This document shows, in pieces, positions 16,984 through 25,039 of a stretch of 34,119 nucleotides of DNA (the stretch's first letter is position 1; each line of letters starts with the position of its first letter). The position numbers were made by a program, and so were the translations under genes. The DNA is from Mycobacterium talmoniae (GTDB taxonomy: Bacteria > Actinomycetota > Actinomycetes > Mycobacteriales > Mycobacteriaceae), in contig PPEA01000652.1 of NCBI GenBank assembly GCA_002967005.1, positions 1 to 34,119 of the forward strand, given 5' to 3'. A model generated the notes under the pieces. The model was not told the DNA's origin. It made no database searches and saw only the letters and a list, made by a program, of their open reading frames with translations.

Positions 16984-18096
16984 CTAGCGATTTCCGATAA
17001 ACGAGGTGGTCGTCCCGGTGGGTGCGGGCAGGCCCAGCAACTTGGCCAGCAGCTGGCTAGCCGGGTTGCTCACCGCCATCGGCGCGTCCGGCGGGAGCAG
17101 GCCGCCGGCGATCATCATGTGAGCAGCGCGGACCATAATGATGGACAGCCTCGCTCCCGCGAATATCTCGTAGTATTCGAGGTTTTGCACCCGGTAGCCG
17201 GTCAGTTCCTCGTACCGAGCGACGGTGGTGGCGCGGTCAGGGATGCCCGTGGGCGTCGGTAACCCGATGCCCTCGGTGTGGTGGCGTTCCAGGAAGAACC
17301 ACCAGCCCAGGTCGAGTTCCCTGGGGGCCAGAGTGACCATCTCCCAGTCCAGCACGGCAACCGGAGCGAGGTCCTCACCGTAGATGACGTTGCCGACTCG
17401 TGCGTCACCCCAGTTGAGGACCTTGTCTTCGGTGTCGGTGGGTTTGTGGTCGACCAGCCAGGTGAGCGCATGTTCGATGGTGGGGTTCGGTTCGCCCGCG
17501 GCGGCCCAGTTGAAGAATTCAGCCCAGTACGCAAGCTGGGCGTCGAGCCCGCTGCCGTAATCCGGCGTATCGAGGAAATCTAAGCCTAGGCCCTTCCAGT
17601 CGGTGCCGTGGATGCTGGCGAGCACCTCAATGGTGCTCTGCCACATTTTGGTTCGTTGCGACGCCTCAAGATCGAGCACCCATCCGCCGGCGGTGAACGG
17701 CGGGTCATCGGAGGGGATCCGTCCGTCAACGCGCTCCATCACCATGAACGGTGCGCCGAATACCGAGCGGTCCTCGGCGTAGGAGTAGATCTCCGGCACC
17801 GGCACGGCCCCGTTGGCGCCGAGTACGCCGAGGACCTTCGCCTCCTTTTTGAGGTCGTAGGTCGGGAACACACCCTCGCTGGTGGGCTGCACCCGGGCGA
17901 CCATCGCCCTGGAATCTGACTGACCGTCGCGCTGCCATGCGGCGTTGAACAGCACCGTCTCATTAGACAGGCCCGCCGAGGCGGGGACGGTCAGGTCCTG
18001 CACCTTCATGTTCTGCACACCCGGCCATTGCGTGGTCAACCATGTGGCCAGCCGTTCTGCGGCGGCGTCGGTATCGATCGAATTCTGCAGTGCCAT
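16984..18096 (-). CDS. Phosphotransferase family protein (APH fold, ACAD10-like), second copy
   Basis: A 370-residue paralogue of the 14003 gene. Same order of marks: LSNETVLFNAAW (43-54), GAPFMVMERVDGRIPSDDPPF (115-135), catalytic loop LNWGDARVGNVIY (227-239, Asp231, Asn236), VLDWEM (Asp250), and the C-terminal STSFIGNR-like end. The start is preceded by GGAGG. It lies 30 bp after the lipocalin-like gene at 18127 and about 105 bp before the flavoprotein. Two kinases of the same branch in one operon suggests two hydroxyl positions or two substrates; that is inference. Confidence 0.88.
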   Translation of the reverse strand: MALQNSIDTDAAAERLATWLTTQWPGVQNMKVQDLTVPASAGLSNETVLFNAAWQRDGQSDSRAMVARVQPTSEGVFPTYDLKKEAKVLGVLGANGAVPVPEIYSYAEDRSVFGAPFMVMERVDGRIPSDDPPFTAGGWVLDLEASQRTKMWQSTIEVLASIHGTDWKGLGLDFLDTPDYGSGLDAQLAYWAEFFNWAAAGEPNPTIEHALTWLVDHKPTDTEDKVLNWGDARVGNVIYGEDLAPVAVLDWEMVTLAPRELDLGWWFFLERHHTEGIGLPTPTGIPDRATTVARYEELTGYRVQNLEYYEIFAGARLSIIMVRAAHMMIAGGLLPPDAPMAVSNPASQLLAKLLGLPAPTGTTTSFIGNR

Positions 18097-18126
18097 AGGG
18101 GTCCTCCGTGGGTTGCGGGCTGCCGG

Positions 18127-19173
18127 TTACGTTCGGGCGGTCTGCGCACTGCGGCGCACCATGGCCCGTTGGTAGTCGTCGAACCAGATCTCCTGATAGG
18201 TGGCGTGCGCGACGCGACCTTGCTCGTCTTCCCAGCGGTAGAGGCTGTCGTGGAAAGATGCGTTGGGCCAAGCCGGTAGCGACGCCGCAGCGATCGCTTC
18301 GCCACGGAACCGATACGTGTCGCCGTGGTCGTCCTCGGCCGTGATCTCCTGGCGGGTCGCCATGTGGATACGTGAGTGGTATTCGAGGACGTTGCGTCGC
18401 ACCGACACGACTTCGCGTGATTCCTGCCCGCGTTGGACCCAGGCGAAGTGGTGCGAGGGCCTGTCGCCGACCTCGTAGAGGCCCGCCCAGGCGGGGTCGG
18501 TGTCGAGCGGTTCGAAGCTGATCTGGTTGAAGATCAGGTCCTCGCCGAAGTACATCGGCGACCATCCGACCGGCGGCACCGGCACCGCGCCGCGTTTCTC
18601 CACGCGCACCTGGCGCCACGATCGGTCGCGCGGTGCATAGCAGTCGACGTCGTAGTTCGTCCCGTCGAGCAGCAATTGTCCGGTGACATGCATGAATTGC
18701 TCGGTGCCGCCGGACTCCCGGGATGCATCGTGGTGAGCTTCCTCACCCGGCATGACGTGGCCACGGGCAAACAACGGGGTCACCGCGTCGGCCAGCAGGT
18801 CAAACGACATCCGTCCGTCACCGGCCGCATAGCGCAGACGTGCCGTACGTCCAGGCTCGAGGAACTCGATCGATAGCCCGTTGTCGGTCGTAATCGTGTT
18901 GCCCTCGACGGTCGGCCAGGGCATGGTGAGTTCGTAGTCGATGAACGCCATATCGGCGTACTCGACATTGTCGGTGCCCTGGAAGATGCACACCCCACCC
19001 TGAGAGAGCGGATACGCCGGCTGGTAGCGCACGTAGAGGAATGCCCCGATGGCCGCCTCGGGCACGGAGAAGCCGAAATAGTGCGTGTGGATCAGGTGCG
19101 GATCCCAACGCTCACCAGGTTTCGGCAGAGGCAGCACCATATCGGTGTCACCTGGGTGCGTACGAAATGCCAT
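18127..19173 (-). CDS. AttH/CrtC-like lipocalin-fold protein (DUF7064/7065-type), first gene of operon
   Basis: A 348-residue protein, full length for its class. The N-terminal half contains HTHYFGFSVPEAAIGAFLYVRY, which resembles the start of the 10520 protein (FTGFSVPEADIHCLNYIW). The central signature is APRDRSWRQVRVE. The C-terminal half ends with SLYRWEDEQGRVAHATYQEIWFDDYQ; the plus-strand remnant at 30699 matches this half. The ATG follows GAGAGG. It is the first gene of the minus-strand operon 19173-12170, whose control region 19174-19390 holds two palindromes. Confidence 0.8.
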   Translation of the reverse strand: MAFRTHPGDTDMVLPLPKPGERWDPHLIHTHYFGFSVPEAAIGAFLYVRYQPAYPLSQGGVCIFQGTDNVEYADMAFIDYELTMPWPTVEGNTITTDNGLSIEFLEPGRTARLRYAAGDGRMSFDLLADAVTPLFARGHVMPGEEAHHDASRESGGTEQFMHVTGQLLLDGTNYDVDCYAPRDRSWRQVRVEKRGAVPVPPVGWSPMYFGEDLIFNQISFEPLDTDPAWAGLYEVGDRPSHHFAWVQRGQESREVVSVRRNVLEYHSRIHMATRQEITAEDDHGDTYRFRGEAIAAASLPAWPNASFHDSLYRWEDEQGRVAHATYQEIWFDDYQRAMVRRSAQTART

Positions 19174-19290
19174 ATCGCAAATCCTCTCAACGTCACATCG
19201 ACGGGCGCGGCGGTCCGACCGCTCCCGCAGGCTCCACCAGACGGCCCTGAAGAGCCGTGGGGGAGATAGTCTGCGGTGAGCCCCAGACCG

Positions 19291-19314
19291 GATTTGTCAG
19301 CCGGATCACAAATC
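19291..19314. promoter_or_regulatory. Inverted repeat in the divergent control region
   Basis: Perfect 7-bp arms GATTTGT and ACAAATC separated by ten bases, 118 bp upstream of the 19173 start and 77 bp upstream of the TetR start. It differs in sequence from the 19351-19380 site, so a second regulator is probably involved in control of the minus-strand operon. Confidence 0.5.
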
Positions 19315-19350
19315 TAACCGCCATTAAGCGTAGCCGAACGTGAGCAACGT

Positions 19351-19380
19351 ATCAATACTGAACATCGGTTCATCTACGAT
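19351..19380. promoter_or_regulatory. Palindromic operator, copy A, before TetR gene
   Basis: The form is ATC-N5-TGAAC-N4-GTTCA-N5-GAT, symmetrical over 30 bp. A second copy with the same spacing is at 21054-21083, and 23 of 30 bases are identical. It overlaps the likely -10 (GATAAT, 19378-19383), which is followed seven bases later by the ATG at 19391, so the gene is probably leaderless. The TetR encoded directly downstream is the natural candidate to bind here (autorepression). Confidence 0.72.
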
Positions 19381-19390
19381 AATTACCGCT

Positions 19391-20026
19391 ATGGCCCCCA
19401 AGAAACAGGACACCGTGACGCGCACCCAGCGCCAGCAACTGCGGACCCGGCGCCAACTGCTCGACGCGGGACGCACCCTGATTGCGGCCAAGGGTGTCTC
19501 CGGCCTGCGCGTGCAGGAAATCACCGAACTCGCCGACGTCGCACTCGGATCGTTCTACAACTACTTTCCGTCCAAGGACGAGCTGGTCGAGGCCATCATC
19601 ACCGAGACTCTCTCCGATCTGGCGTCGGCGACCATCACCGAGACCAGTGACGATACCGATCCCGCCGAGATCGTGGCGATGGCTAATGTGCGCGTCATCG
19701 GATTGGCCCGCCGGGAGCCGGATCTCGCTCGACTGATCGTCAATATCGCGCACTCCGAAGCGTTGTTCGGGCAGGCCGTACACCCGTATGCCCGGATGGC
19801 CGTAGAACGCGGGATCGCCACCGGCCGATTCAGCGTCCCCGATGTCGAGGTCCTGTTGACGGCGGTGATCGGCGGTGCGTTCGCGCTGATTCGCGAGATC
19901 CTCGATGGACGCCACCAACCCGAAGCCGCGGAGGCGTTCGCCTGCTATGTGCTCGCGTCCCTCGGGGTGCGCCCCGACGAGGCCTCCGCGATCGTGACGA
20001 GGACCGCGGGGTCAGCAGCCACCTAA
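19391..20026 (+). CDS. TetR-family transcriptional regulator
   Basis: A 211-residue TetR protein. The frame is open from a GTG at 19340, but that would translate the operator; the ATG at 19391 directly follows operator A and a -10 element. The HTH is RRQLLDAGRTLIAAKGVSGLRVQEITELADVALGSFYNYFPSKDELVEA, with the YNYFPSK variant of the tail. It lies divergent from the 19173 operon and convergent with the AveC-like gene, eight bases apart. Because both operator copies flank this gene and the AveC-like promoter region, it probably controls itself, the AveC-like gene and perhaps the divergent operon. Confidence 0.9.
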   Translation: MAPKKQDTVTRTQRQQLRTRRQLLDAGRTLIAAKGVSGLRVQEITELADVALGSFYNYFPSKDELVEAIITETLSDLASATITETSDDTDPAEIVAMANVRVIGLARREPDLARLIVNIAHSEALFGQAVHPYARMAVERGIATGRFSVPDVEVLLTAVIGGAFALIREILDGRHQPEAAEAFACYVLASLGVRPDEASAIVTRTAGSAAT

Positions 20027-20034
20027 CCGCGCCG

Positions 20035-20937
20035 TCAACCGGCGGCCGGCACCGCTATGCCGTCGGCGTGCTGACCGGCCGACGCATCCGAGACGGTCTC
20101 GCCAGGGGTCCCGAAAATCGCGGCCTTGAGCAAGCCGACCTTCGATTTGATGAATACCTCATCATCGGGGCGACTCACCGCGAACGACAGGATCCACACC
20201 GAGGTCAGTGCCAATCCGAGAGTGACCAGCCATGCCAGGTATGCGACCCCCACCGGGGCATCGAGGTTCAGCGACGTCCACATCGGCCATGCAGTCGCAC
20301 CGTTGGCGATACCGTCCGCCATCGGGATGAATGCAATGATCAGGGCCAACCTCCACCCGTGCAGGTGCGGAGCCAGCCGGTAGATCAACGCGCCCGCTGT
20401 CATCGGCATGACCGGATTGACGCACACCCACCACAGCGGCAGTCCCCAGAAGTTCAGCGGCTGATGCCCGTAATACTCGTAGGCACCCATCAACACACCG
20501 GGACTCTCCAGCCAGATATTGATGAACACGTCGATCACGTAGAGCGCGAACAGACCTTTTCGAGTGACCCCGGTGGAGTAGATGCGATATGCGAGATACG
20601 CCAACCCGCCGACGTACCAGATGTAGACGAAGTTAATGAAGAGCGGGAAGTCTCGGCCCATCGAGGAGAACGTCGTCAGTGTTGCATGCTCACGCATGTA
20701 GGCCATGCCCAAGAGATCGACAATCGGTTCGAACAGGCATGCGATCCCGCCGCCAATGATGCAGTAGGCCAGCAACGGCCCCCGCCCGATGATGAGGTGC
20801 CGGATCGCGAAGAAAACACCGAAAACCACGGGTATGCCCAGGAACACCGTGAAGAGGATCTCCGGCCAGAACGGCATCGGGGTCCCCGGGTGTTCGGGAA
20901 TTGGCGTTGCGGCCAGCACGCTCACCGAAGATGTCAC
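20035..20937 (-). CDS. AveC-like (spirocyclase AveC family) membrane protein
   Basis: A 300-residue polytopic membrane protein with about seven hydrophobic segments, resembling the mycobacterial proteins annotated as spirocyclase AveC family. AveC of Streptomyces avermitilis acts as spirocyclase/dehydratase on the avermectin spiroketal; the function of mycobacterial relatives is not known to me. Visible: repeated aromatic and proline-rich membrane segments (FWPEILFTVFLGIPVVFGVF, GLPLWWVCVNPVMPMTAGAL), conserved-looking charged residues within membrane parts (FEPIVDLLGM, IWLESPGVLMGAYEYYG), and a soluble C-terminal tail. The GTG start at 20937 is the first in frame. Operator B lies 117 bp upstream. 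It likely cyclises, hydrates or isomerises a lipophilic substrate in the membrane. Confidence 0.8.
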   Translation of the reverse strand: MTSSVSVLAATPIPEHPGTPMPFWPEILFTVFLGIPVVFGVFFAIRHLIIGRGPLLAYCIIGGGIACLFEPIVDLLGMAYMREHATLTTFSSMGRDFPLFINFVYIWYVGGLAYLAYRIYSTGVTRKGLFALYVIDVFINIWLESPGVLMGAYEYYGHQPLNFWGLPLWWVCVNPVMPMTAGALIYRLAPHLHGWRLALIIAFIPMADGIANGATAWPMWTSLNLDAPVGVAYLAWLVTLGLALTSVWILSFAVSRPDDEVFIKSKVGLLKAAIFGTPGETVSDASAGQHADGIAVPAAG

Positions 20938-21053
20938 GGTCGATCCTCACATCCGACGTTGATTCCGCGCGCCCCCTCGACGGCGGTAGGCACCTCATGG
21001 CCGATGGCTCTCGGCCTGGCTGCGCACTGACGGTACAGCGGCATGAGCAAAAC

Positions 21054-21083
21054 ATCAATATTGAATCTTTATTCATCCACGAT
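21054..21083. promoter_or_regulatory. Palindromic operator, copy B, upstream of AveC-like gene
   Basis: ATC-N5-TGAAT-N4-ATTCA-N5-GAT, with the same 30-bp symmetry and spacing as copy A at 19351. It lies in the 257-bp interval between the 3' end of the TetR gene at 21195 and the AveC-like start at 20937, on the side that should drive the AveC-like gene. Confidence 0.7.
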
Positions 21084-21194
21084 GGATCTCGCCGGGCTTC
21101 GCGCGGGATCTGAGGCTTCGACACACGTCGCGCAGCGCGCGGAACGCCGGCAAGTCGCCGAGTCGACACCGCGGACAGACCACTCGCGCGCAGG

Positions 21195-21872
21195 TCAGTT
21201 GCCGCTTGGCTCACCGGCCGGTCCGTCGGAGCCCATCGACCCCAGAGCCGGCAGTTCCCGGTATGCGATTCGGTGGGCAGCGGCCCGGTCGACACCGAAC
21301 GCCCGCAACATCATCTCGGCTCCGCTCGATTCCGTATCGGGCCCCGCCGCGATGTGGCCGCTGAGGATCCCGCTGATCACCGCGAGGGCTGAGGCCGCGA
21401 CGGAGGTCAAGCACAGTTCGACGTTCGGGATATCGAAACGCCCCAGCCGCTGGCCGCGTTCGAGGGTCTCGCGCGCCCACGGCCTGACGACATCTTCGAA
21501 CATGTCGTTGGCGCGGTCGAGTTCGACGATGATCTTGGCGAACTCCGGTTGGTCGCGACCGAACCGGAGGAATCTGCGATACGACGCCGAGGCGGCCTCG
21601 GCGGGGTCCTCGAACTCCAACGCCGCGCCGCCGATCGTGGCTCCCAGCCCGGAAAGTACCTCCTCGGCAACCGCATCGACGAGGGCTTCCTTGGACTCGA
21701 AATAGCTATAGAAGGTGCCAAAGCCCAGATCGGCGAGCGCGGTCACGTCGCTGATCCGCACCCCCACGATGCCGGATTGGGCGATCGCCTGCCGAGCCGC
21801 CGACAGCAACCGACGTTTGGCCTCGGCTTTGCGGCGGGCACGGCGGCCCATCGGTCCGGCTGGTGCGTTCAT
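21195..21872 (-). CDS. TetR-family transcriptional regulator
   Basis: A 225-residue TetR protein, divergent from the intact phytoene-desaturase-like gene. The N-terminus is basic (RRARRKAEAKRRLLSAARQ), followed by the HTH IVGVRISDVTALADLGFGTFYSYFESKEALVDA. The C-terminal domain has RFGRDQPEFAKIIVELDRANDMFED. It probably controls the divergent flavoprotein through the palindrome at 21907-21922. It resembles the 19391 regulator in the HTH tail (FGTFYSYFESKE versus LGSFYNYFPSKD), so the two may recognise related sites. Confidence 0.9.
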   Translation of the reverse strand: MNAPAGPMGRRARRKAEAKRRLLSAARQAIAQSGIVGVRISDVTALADLGFGTFYSYFESKEALVDAVAEEVLSGLGATIGGAALEFEDPAEAASASYRRFLRFGRDQPEFAKIIVELDRANDMFEDVVRPWARETLERGQRLGRFDIPNVELCLTSVAASALAVISGILSGHIAAGPDTESSGAEMMLRAFGVDRAAAHRIAYRELPALGSMGSDGPAGEPSGN

Positions 21873-21906
21873 GATCGAAGTATCGCATCTGAAGCAAAAA
21901 TTATTC

Positions 21907-21922
21907 TTGATTTATGAATCGA
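21907..21922. promoter_or_regulatory. Palindrome between divergent TetR and flavoprotein genes
   Basis: A 12-bp perfect dyad GATT-TATG-AATC, extended by one further matching outer pair, in the 69-bp interval between two divergent starts. It is about 20 bp upstream of the flavoprotein ATG at 21942 and 35 bp upstream of the TetR ATG. Best read as the operator of the adjacent TetR. Confidence 0.5.
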
Positions 21923-21941
21923 GTTTCGCCATGATCGACCC

Positions 21942-23558
21942 ATGGAGACTGAGACACCGGCAGTCACGCCCCTCCCCCGCGAGACTGACTTCGTAATCGT
22001 CGGAGCAGGCCACAACGGTCTGACGGCGGGTTGTTACCTGGCACGCGAGGGACACCAGGTAACCGTTGTGGAGGCATCCCCCACCGTCGGTGGGATGACA
22101 TCAACCAACGCCACACTGCCCAGCGCTCCGGGTCATTTCTTCAACGAAGGTGCAATCCAACTCACGGGCATCTTCCGACTCTCCGGTGTCGCCGAGGAAC
22201 TGGAGTTGCACAAATACGGCCTGCGCCAAATCTCGGTCGACCCGGCACACGTCCAGCTAGCACCCGACGGCAGCTCGTTGGCGATCTGGAAGGACGCCAG
22301 CCGCACCGCCGATGAGCTTCGTCGCTTCTCCCCGAAGGACGCTCGGGCCTGGCTCGACCTGGCCAACGCGCTCGACCCCGCGATGGACCTGGTGGTCGCC
22401 TACATGAAGTCCCATCCATTGCGGCCGTGGAATAAGGAGATGGGTCGTGCCGTGGCTCGGGCAGCCCGACACCCCAAGCAGCTGTGGTCGCTGCGGCACT
22501 TCGCCACCGCGTCCCACACCGAGTTCCTCGAGGAGACCTTCGAGTCAGAACTGCCCAAGGGCGCGCTGGCTGCGATGGCGGCGTTCTCCCAGATGCGCCT
22601 CGACATGACCGCATGGGCGATGATCTACCTCGGTGTGGTGCAACGGGTCTCCAATGCCATGCCGATCGGTGGCACCGGAGCGCTCCCCGCCGCATTGCAT
22701 CGCTGCCTGACCGCGCTGGGCGGCACGGTCCACACCAACAGCCGGGTGAGCGAACTCGTCATGTCCGGCAATCGAGTTACCGGGGTACTCCTCGATTCCG
22801 GCCAGACGATCCGGGCACGCAAGGGTGTGCTCACCACCTGCAATCCGGTGGTGACACTCAACGAGCTGCTCCCCGAAGGGGTGCTCGACTTCAAGATGTC
22901 TGCGCGAGCCAGGGACATCCCGATCCGCAAGACCCACGCCACGTCGCTGAAGATCAATGTTGCTCTCAACGGCGAGGTTTCGATGCGCCGCCACGAAGCG
23001 TGGCGCAACGACGGCCTGGACCTGCGCAAGTACTTGATCGCCTGGCACACCCTGGAGGAACAAGACGCCGCCTGGAACGCAGTCGTGCGTGGCCAATGGC
23101 CCGACCCGGTACCGGTCAGTTGCGCCATCATTCCCTCCGCGGTCGACCCCACCCAGGCGCCAGCCGGTTCCAGCAACCTTTGGCTGTGGTCCGGCGTGAT
23201 CCCGGTGACTCCAGAGGTCCCGTGGGAGGACGTGCGGGACAAGGTCGGTGACGCCGTCCTGCGTGACACGGCTCAGTACTATGAGGGGCTCGATAGCCTG
23301 GAGGTCGACCGCGCCGTGCTCGGCGGACCCGACATCGAGAAGCGCTTCAACGCCCCGGCGGGCAACGTCTACCACGTCGATCCGCTGATCACCCGCTTCG
23401 GGCCTCTCAAGCCTGCACCGGGGCTTGGCGGTTACCGCATTCCCGTCGACGGCCTATACCTGAGCGGCGCAGGCACTCATCCAGTCGGAGGGGTCTGCGC
23501 GCTGCCCGGAAAACTCGCCGCTCAAACCGTGCTGCGCGACCTGGCCAAAGGCCACTGA
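21942..23558 (+). CDS. Phytoene-desaturase-like NAD(P)/FAD-dependent oxidoreductase
   Basis: A 538-residue flavoprotein of the CrtI/phytoene-desaturase-like class. FVIVGAGHNGLTAGCYLAREG (17-37) is the FAD-binding fold, followed by VVEASPTVGGM and the NEGAIQLTG segment. The C-terminal FAD motif is GLYLSGAGTHPVGGVCALPG. Many relatives desaturate or oxidise isoprenoid chains; the substrate here is unknown. No ribosome site precedes the ATG, and the divergent palindrome ends 19 bp upstream, so a leaderless or near-leaderless transcript is likely. It is the intact paralogue of the frameshifted gene at 15272 and shows where that gene is broken. Confidence 0.9.
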   Translation: METETPAVTPLPRETDFVIVGAGHNGLTAGCYLAREGHQVTVVEASPTVGGMTSTNATLPSAPGHFFNEGAIQLTGIFRLSGVAEELELHKYGLRQISVDPAHVQLAPDGSSLAIWKDASRTADELRRFSPKDARAWLDLANALDPAMDLVVAYMKSHPLRPWNKEMGRAVARAARHPKQLWSLRHFATASHTEFLEETFESELPKGALAAMAAFSQMRLDMTAWAMIYLGVVQRVSNAMPIGGTGALPAALHRCLTALGGTVHTNSRVSELVMSGNRVTGVLLDSGQTIRARKGVLTTCNPVVTLNELLPEGVLDFKMSARARDIPIRKTHATSLKINVALNGEVSMRRHEAWRNDGLDLRKYLIAWHTLEEQDAAWNAVVRGQWPDPVPVSCAIIPSAVDPTQAPAGSSNLWLWSGVIPVTPEVPWEDVRDKVGDAVLRDTAQYYEGLDSLEVDRAVLGGPDIEKRFNAPAGNVYHVDPLITRFGPLKPAPGLGGYRIPVDGLYLSGAGTHPVGGVCALPGKLAAQTVLRDLAKGH

Positions 23559-24202
23559 GGCGGACGTAGACGACCGGAGGACCCCTATACGAGGAGCCAT
23601 CTGGGATAGCGGGACGGTGGCCCGGTAACGCCCCTGAGCCTGATCTCGGTGGGGGCGTGAGGATTTCGACTGATGAATCGTGCTGGGAGAACGCTGGCAC
23701 CGAACCGCTGTGACCCGGCATTTGTTGCTCTTTGTTCAATGTGGGATGCCGAGTTCTGCTGGATTGGCCTGTTGGAAGATCGGTGGGTTATCGCATGAGT
23801 AGCTTGACGGCGGATCAGTCCGGTGACGTAGTCATGCGTGATTTTCGGCGTCGACAAGCGGGCGATTCCAAGCATCAGTTTCCCCTTCGTTGGAGACCAG
23901 GGCGCTGGGCATCCTGACTTTGAAGAATTGCAGGGAGGCCGAGACTTGCCGATGCAGGTATTCTACGGGTCCAGGCTCGGGCGGGTGTCGACTACGGGCG
24001 GTTGACGTTTGTCTGGACTGGAAATCGAGATCATAACGAAGTCAATGTGATTAGCTTCGTCGCCAAGTGTGAGAAACCGCCCTTTCCTACACCACTCGCC
24101 GAGACCCATCCACAGGTTCTGATCATTGCTCCCGGAAGGGCCGGTCAGCCGGGCTTCGATCCCTTGAAACGGTGCGAGATTCGGCAACCCATCCGCAAAG
24201 AA
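23559..24202. other. Non-coding stretch, possibly gene remnants, nothing identified
   Basis: A 644-bp interval between the plus-strand flavoprotein and the minus-strand TetR gene, which converge on it. Short frames exist on both strands (for example 23585-23875 minus and 24002-24220 plus), but none resembles a known family, none has a clear ribosome site, and third-position base choice is not like the neighbours. Base composition is slightly lower in G/C than the genes. It may contain the worn remnant of a mobile element; no inverted terminal repeats or transposase motifs were recognised. Confidence 0.4.
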
Positions 24203-24859
24203 CTACGGGATCGACGGTGACGCGCCTCGCTCGGCCGTCCAGGCCTCGATCAACAATCGCACCCCGTGGGCGAACGACGGCCTGGACAGCCATCTGCCGT
24301 AGCTCTCAACTGCTTCGGCCAGATGCGGAAACTCAGCGCGCAATTGATCGCGATCAGCCGCTTGGATCGAAGAGTCGTCAGCCGACCGTCCGCGACGCAG
24401 CTGGGTGAACCCGATTGTGTAGCTGAGCAGCGCGGTGAACAGTTCCCCGGCTTCTGCCGGCGTGAACCTGTTATCGGCGAGAACCCCGATGACGTGGTCG
24501 GCGGCTTTCCAGGCCACGGGCCCGTCGAGTGGCTGCTCAGCCATGACGTGGGCCAGCACCGGACGGCGGAGCATCAAGGTGTGCAGCGCGTCGAACCATT
24601 CGCCCAAATAGTCTTGCCAATCGGCCATGACGGACGGGACACGGAGCTCATCGAAGTAATGGTCGGCGACTTGACTCAATAGTGCGCGTTTATCCGCCAC
24701 ATGGCGGTAGATCGTCATGGGCGAGACGTGCAGCTCAGTAGCGAGCTTGCGCATCGTGAGGGTTTCGTACCCGTGACGTTCGATGTGCTCGAGCGCCGCC
24801 TCGACCACCTGATCGGGGGACAGCCCCGCTGCTATGCCGCTCGGACGATACGGGGCGCT
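24203..24859 (-). CDS. TetR-family transcriptional regulator, module 2
   Basis: About 218 residues from a GTG at 24859 (an ATG at 24892 is also in frame). The HTH is LSPDQVVEAALEHIERHGYETLTMRKLATELHVSPMTIYRHVADKRALL. The C-terminal domain resembles TetR_C_1 (RPVLAHVMAEQPLDGPVAWKAADHVIGVL). It lies downstream of the swivel gene at 25040 with a 180-bp gap, the same position the 11526 regulator holds in module 1. Likely represses the 27647-24203 operon; the palindrome at 27731-27751 is a candidate site. Confidence 0.88.
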   Translation of the reverse strand, partial: SAPYRPSGIAAGLSPDQVVEAALEHIERHGYETLTMRKLATELHVSPMTIYRHVADKRALLSQVADHYFDELRVPSVMADWQDYLGEWFDALHTLMLRRPVLAHVMAEQPLDGPVAWKAADHVIGVLADNRFTPAEAGELFTALLSYTIGFTQLRRGRSADDSSIQAADRDQLRAEFPHLAEAVESYGRWLSRPSFAHGVRLLIEAWTAERGASPSIP

Positions 24860-25039
24860 CACGAAGTCGTGCCTCCTGCTGCCCCGACGCACTCGGCACC
24901 GAACTCGGGACCGTTCCAGAGCGCACAGCGGACCAGCGTGAGGTGTCCGGGGTCAAGCTGCGATGGGGGCTTCATCGACAATGCGCGATTCTGGATCACA
25001 GTGCGGCAGTCTACGAAGCCCCTCGGTCCCCACAGGCCG

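Noticed and set aside
23585-23875. Minus-strand frame in the 644-bp gap, considered as a transposase remnant
   Set aside because: No DDE or other transposase motif, no terminal inverted repeats or target duplication seen.
24002-24220. Plus-strand frame of 72 codons in the same gap
   Set aside because: No homology recognised, no ribosome site, and third positions unlike the real genes.
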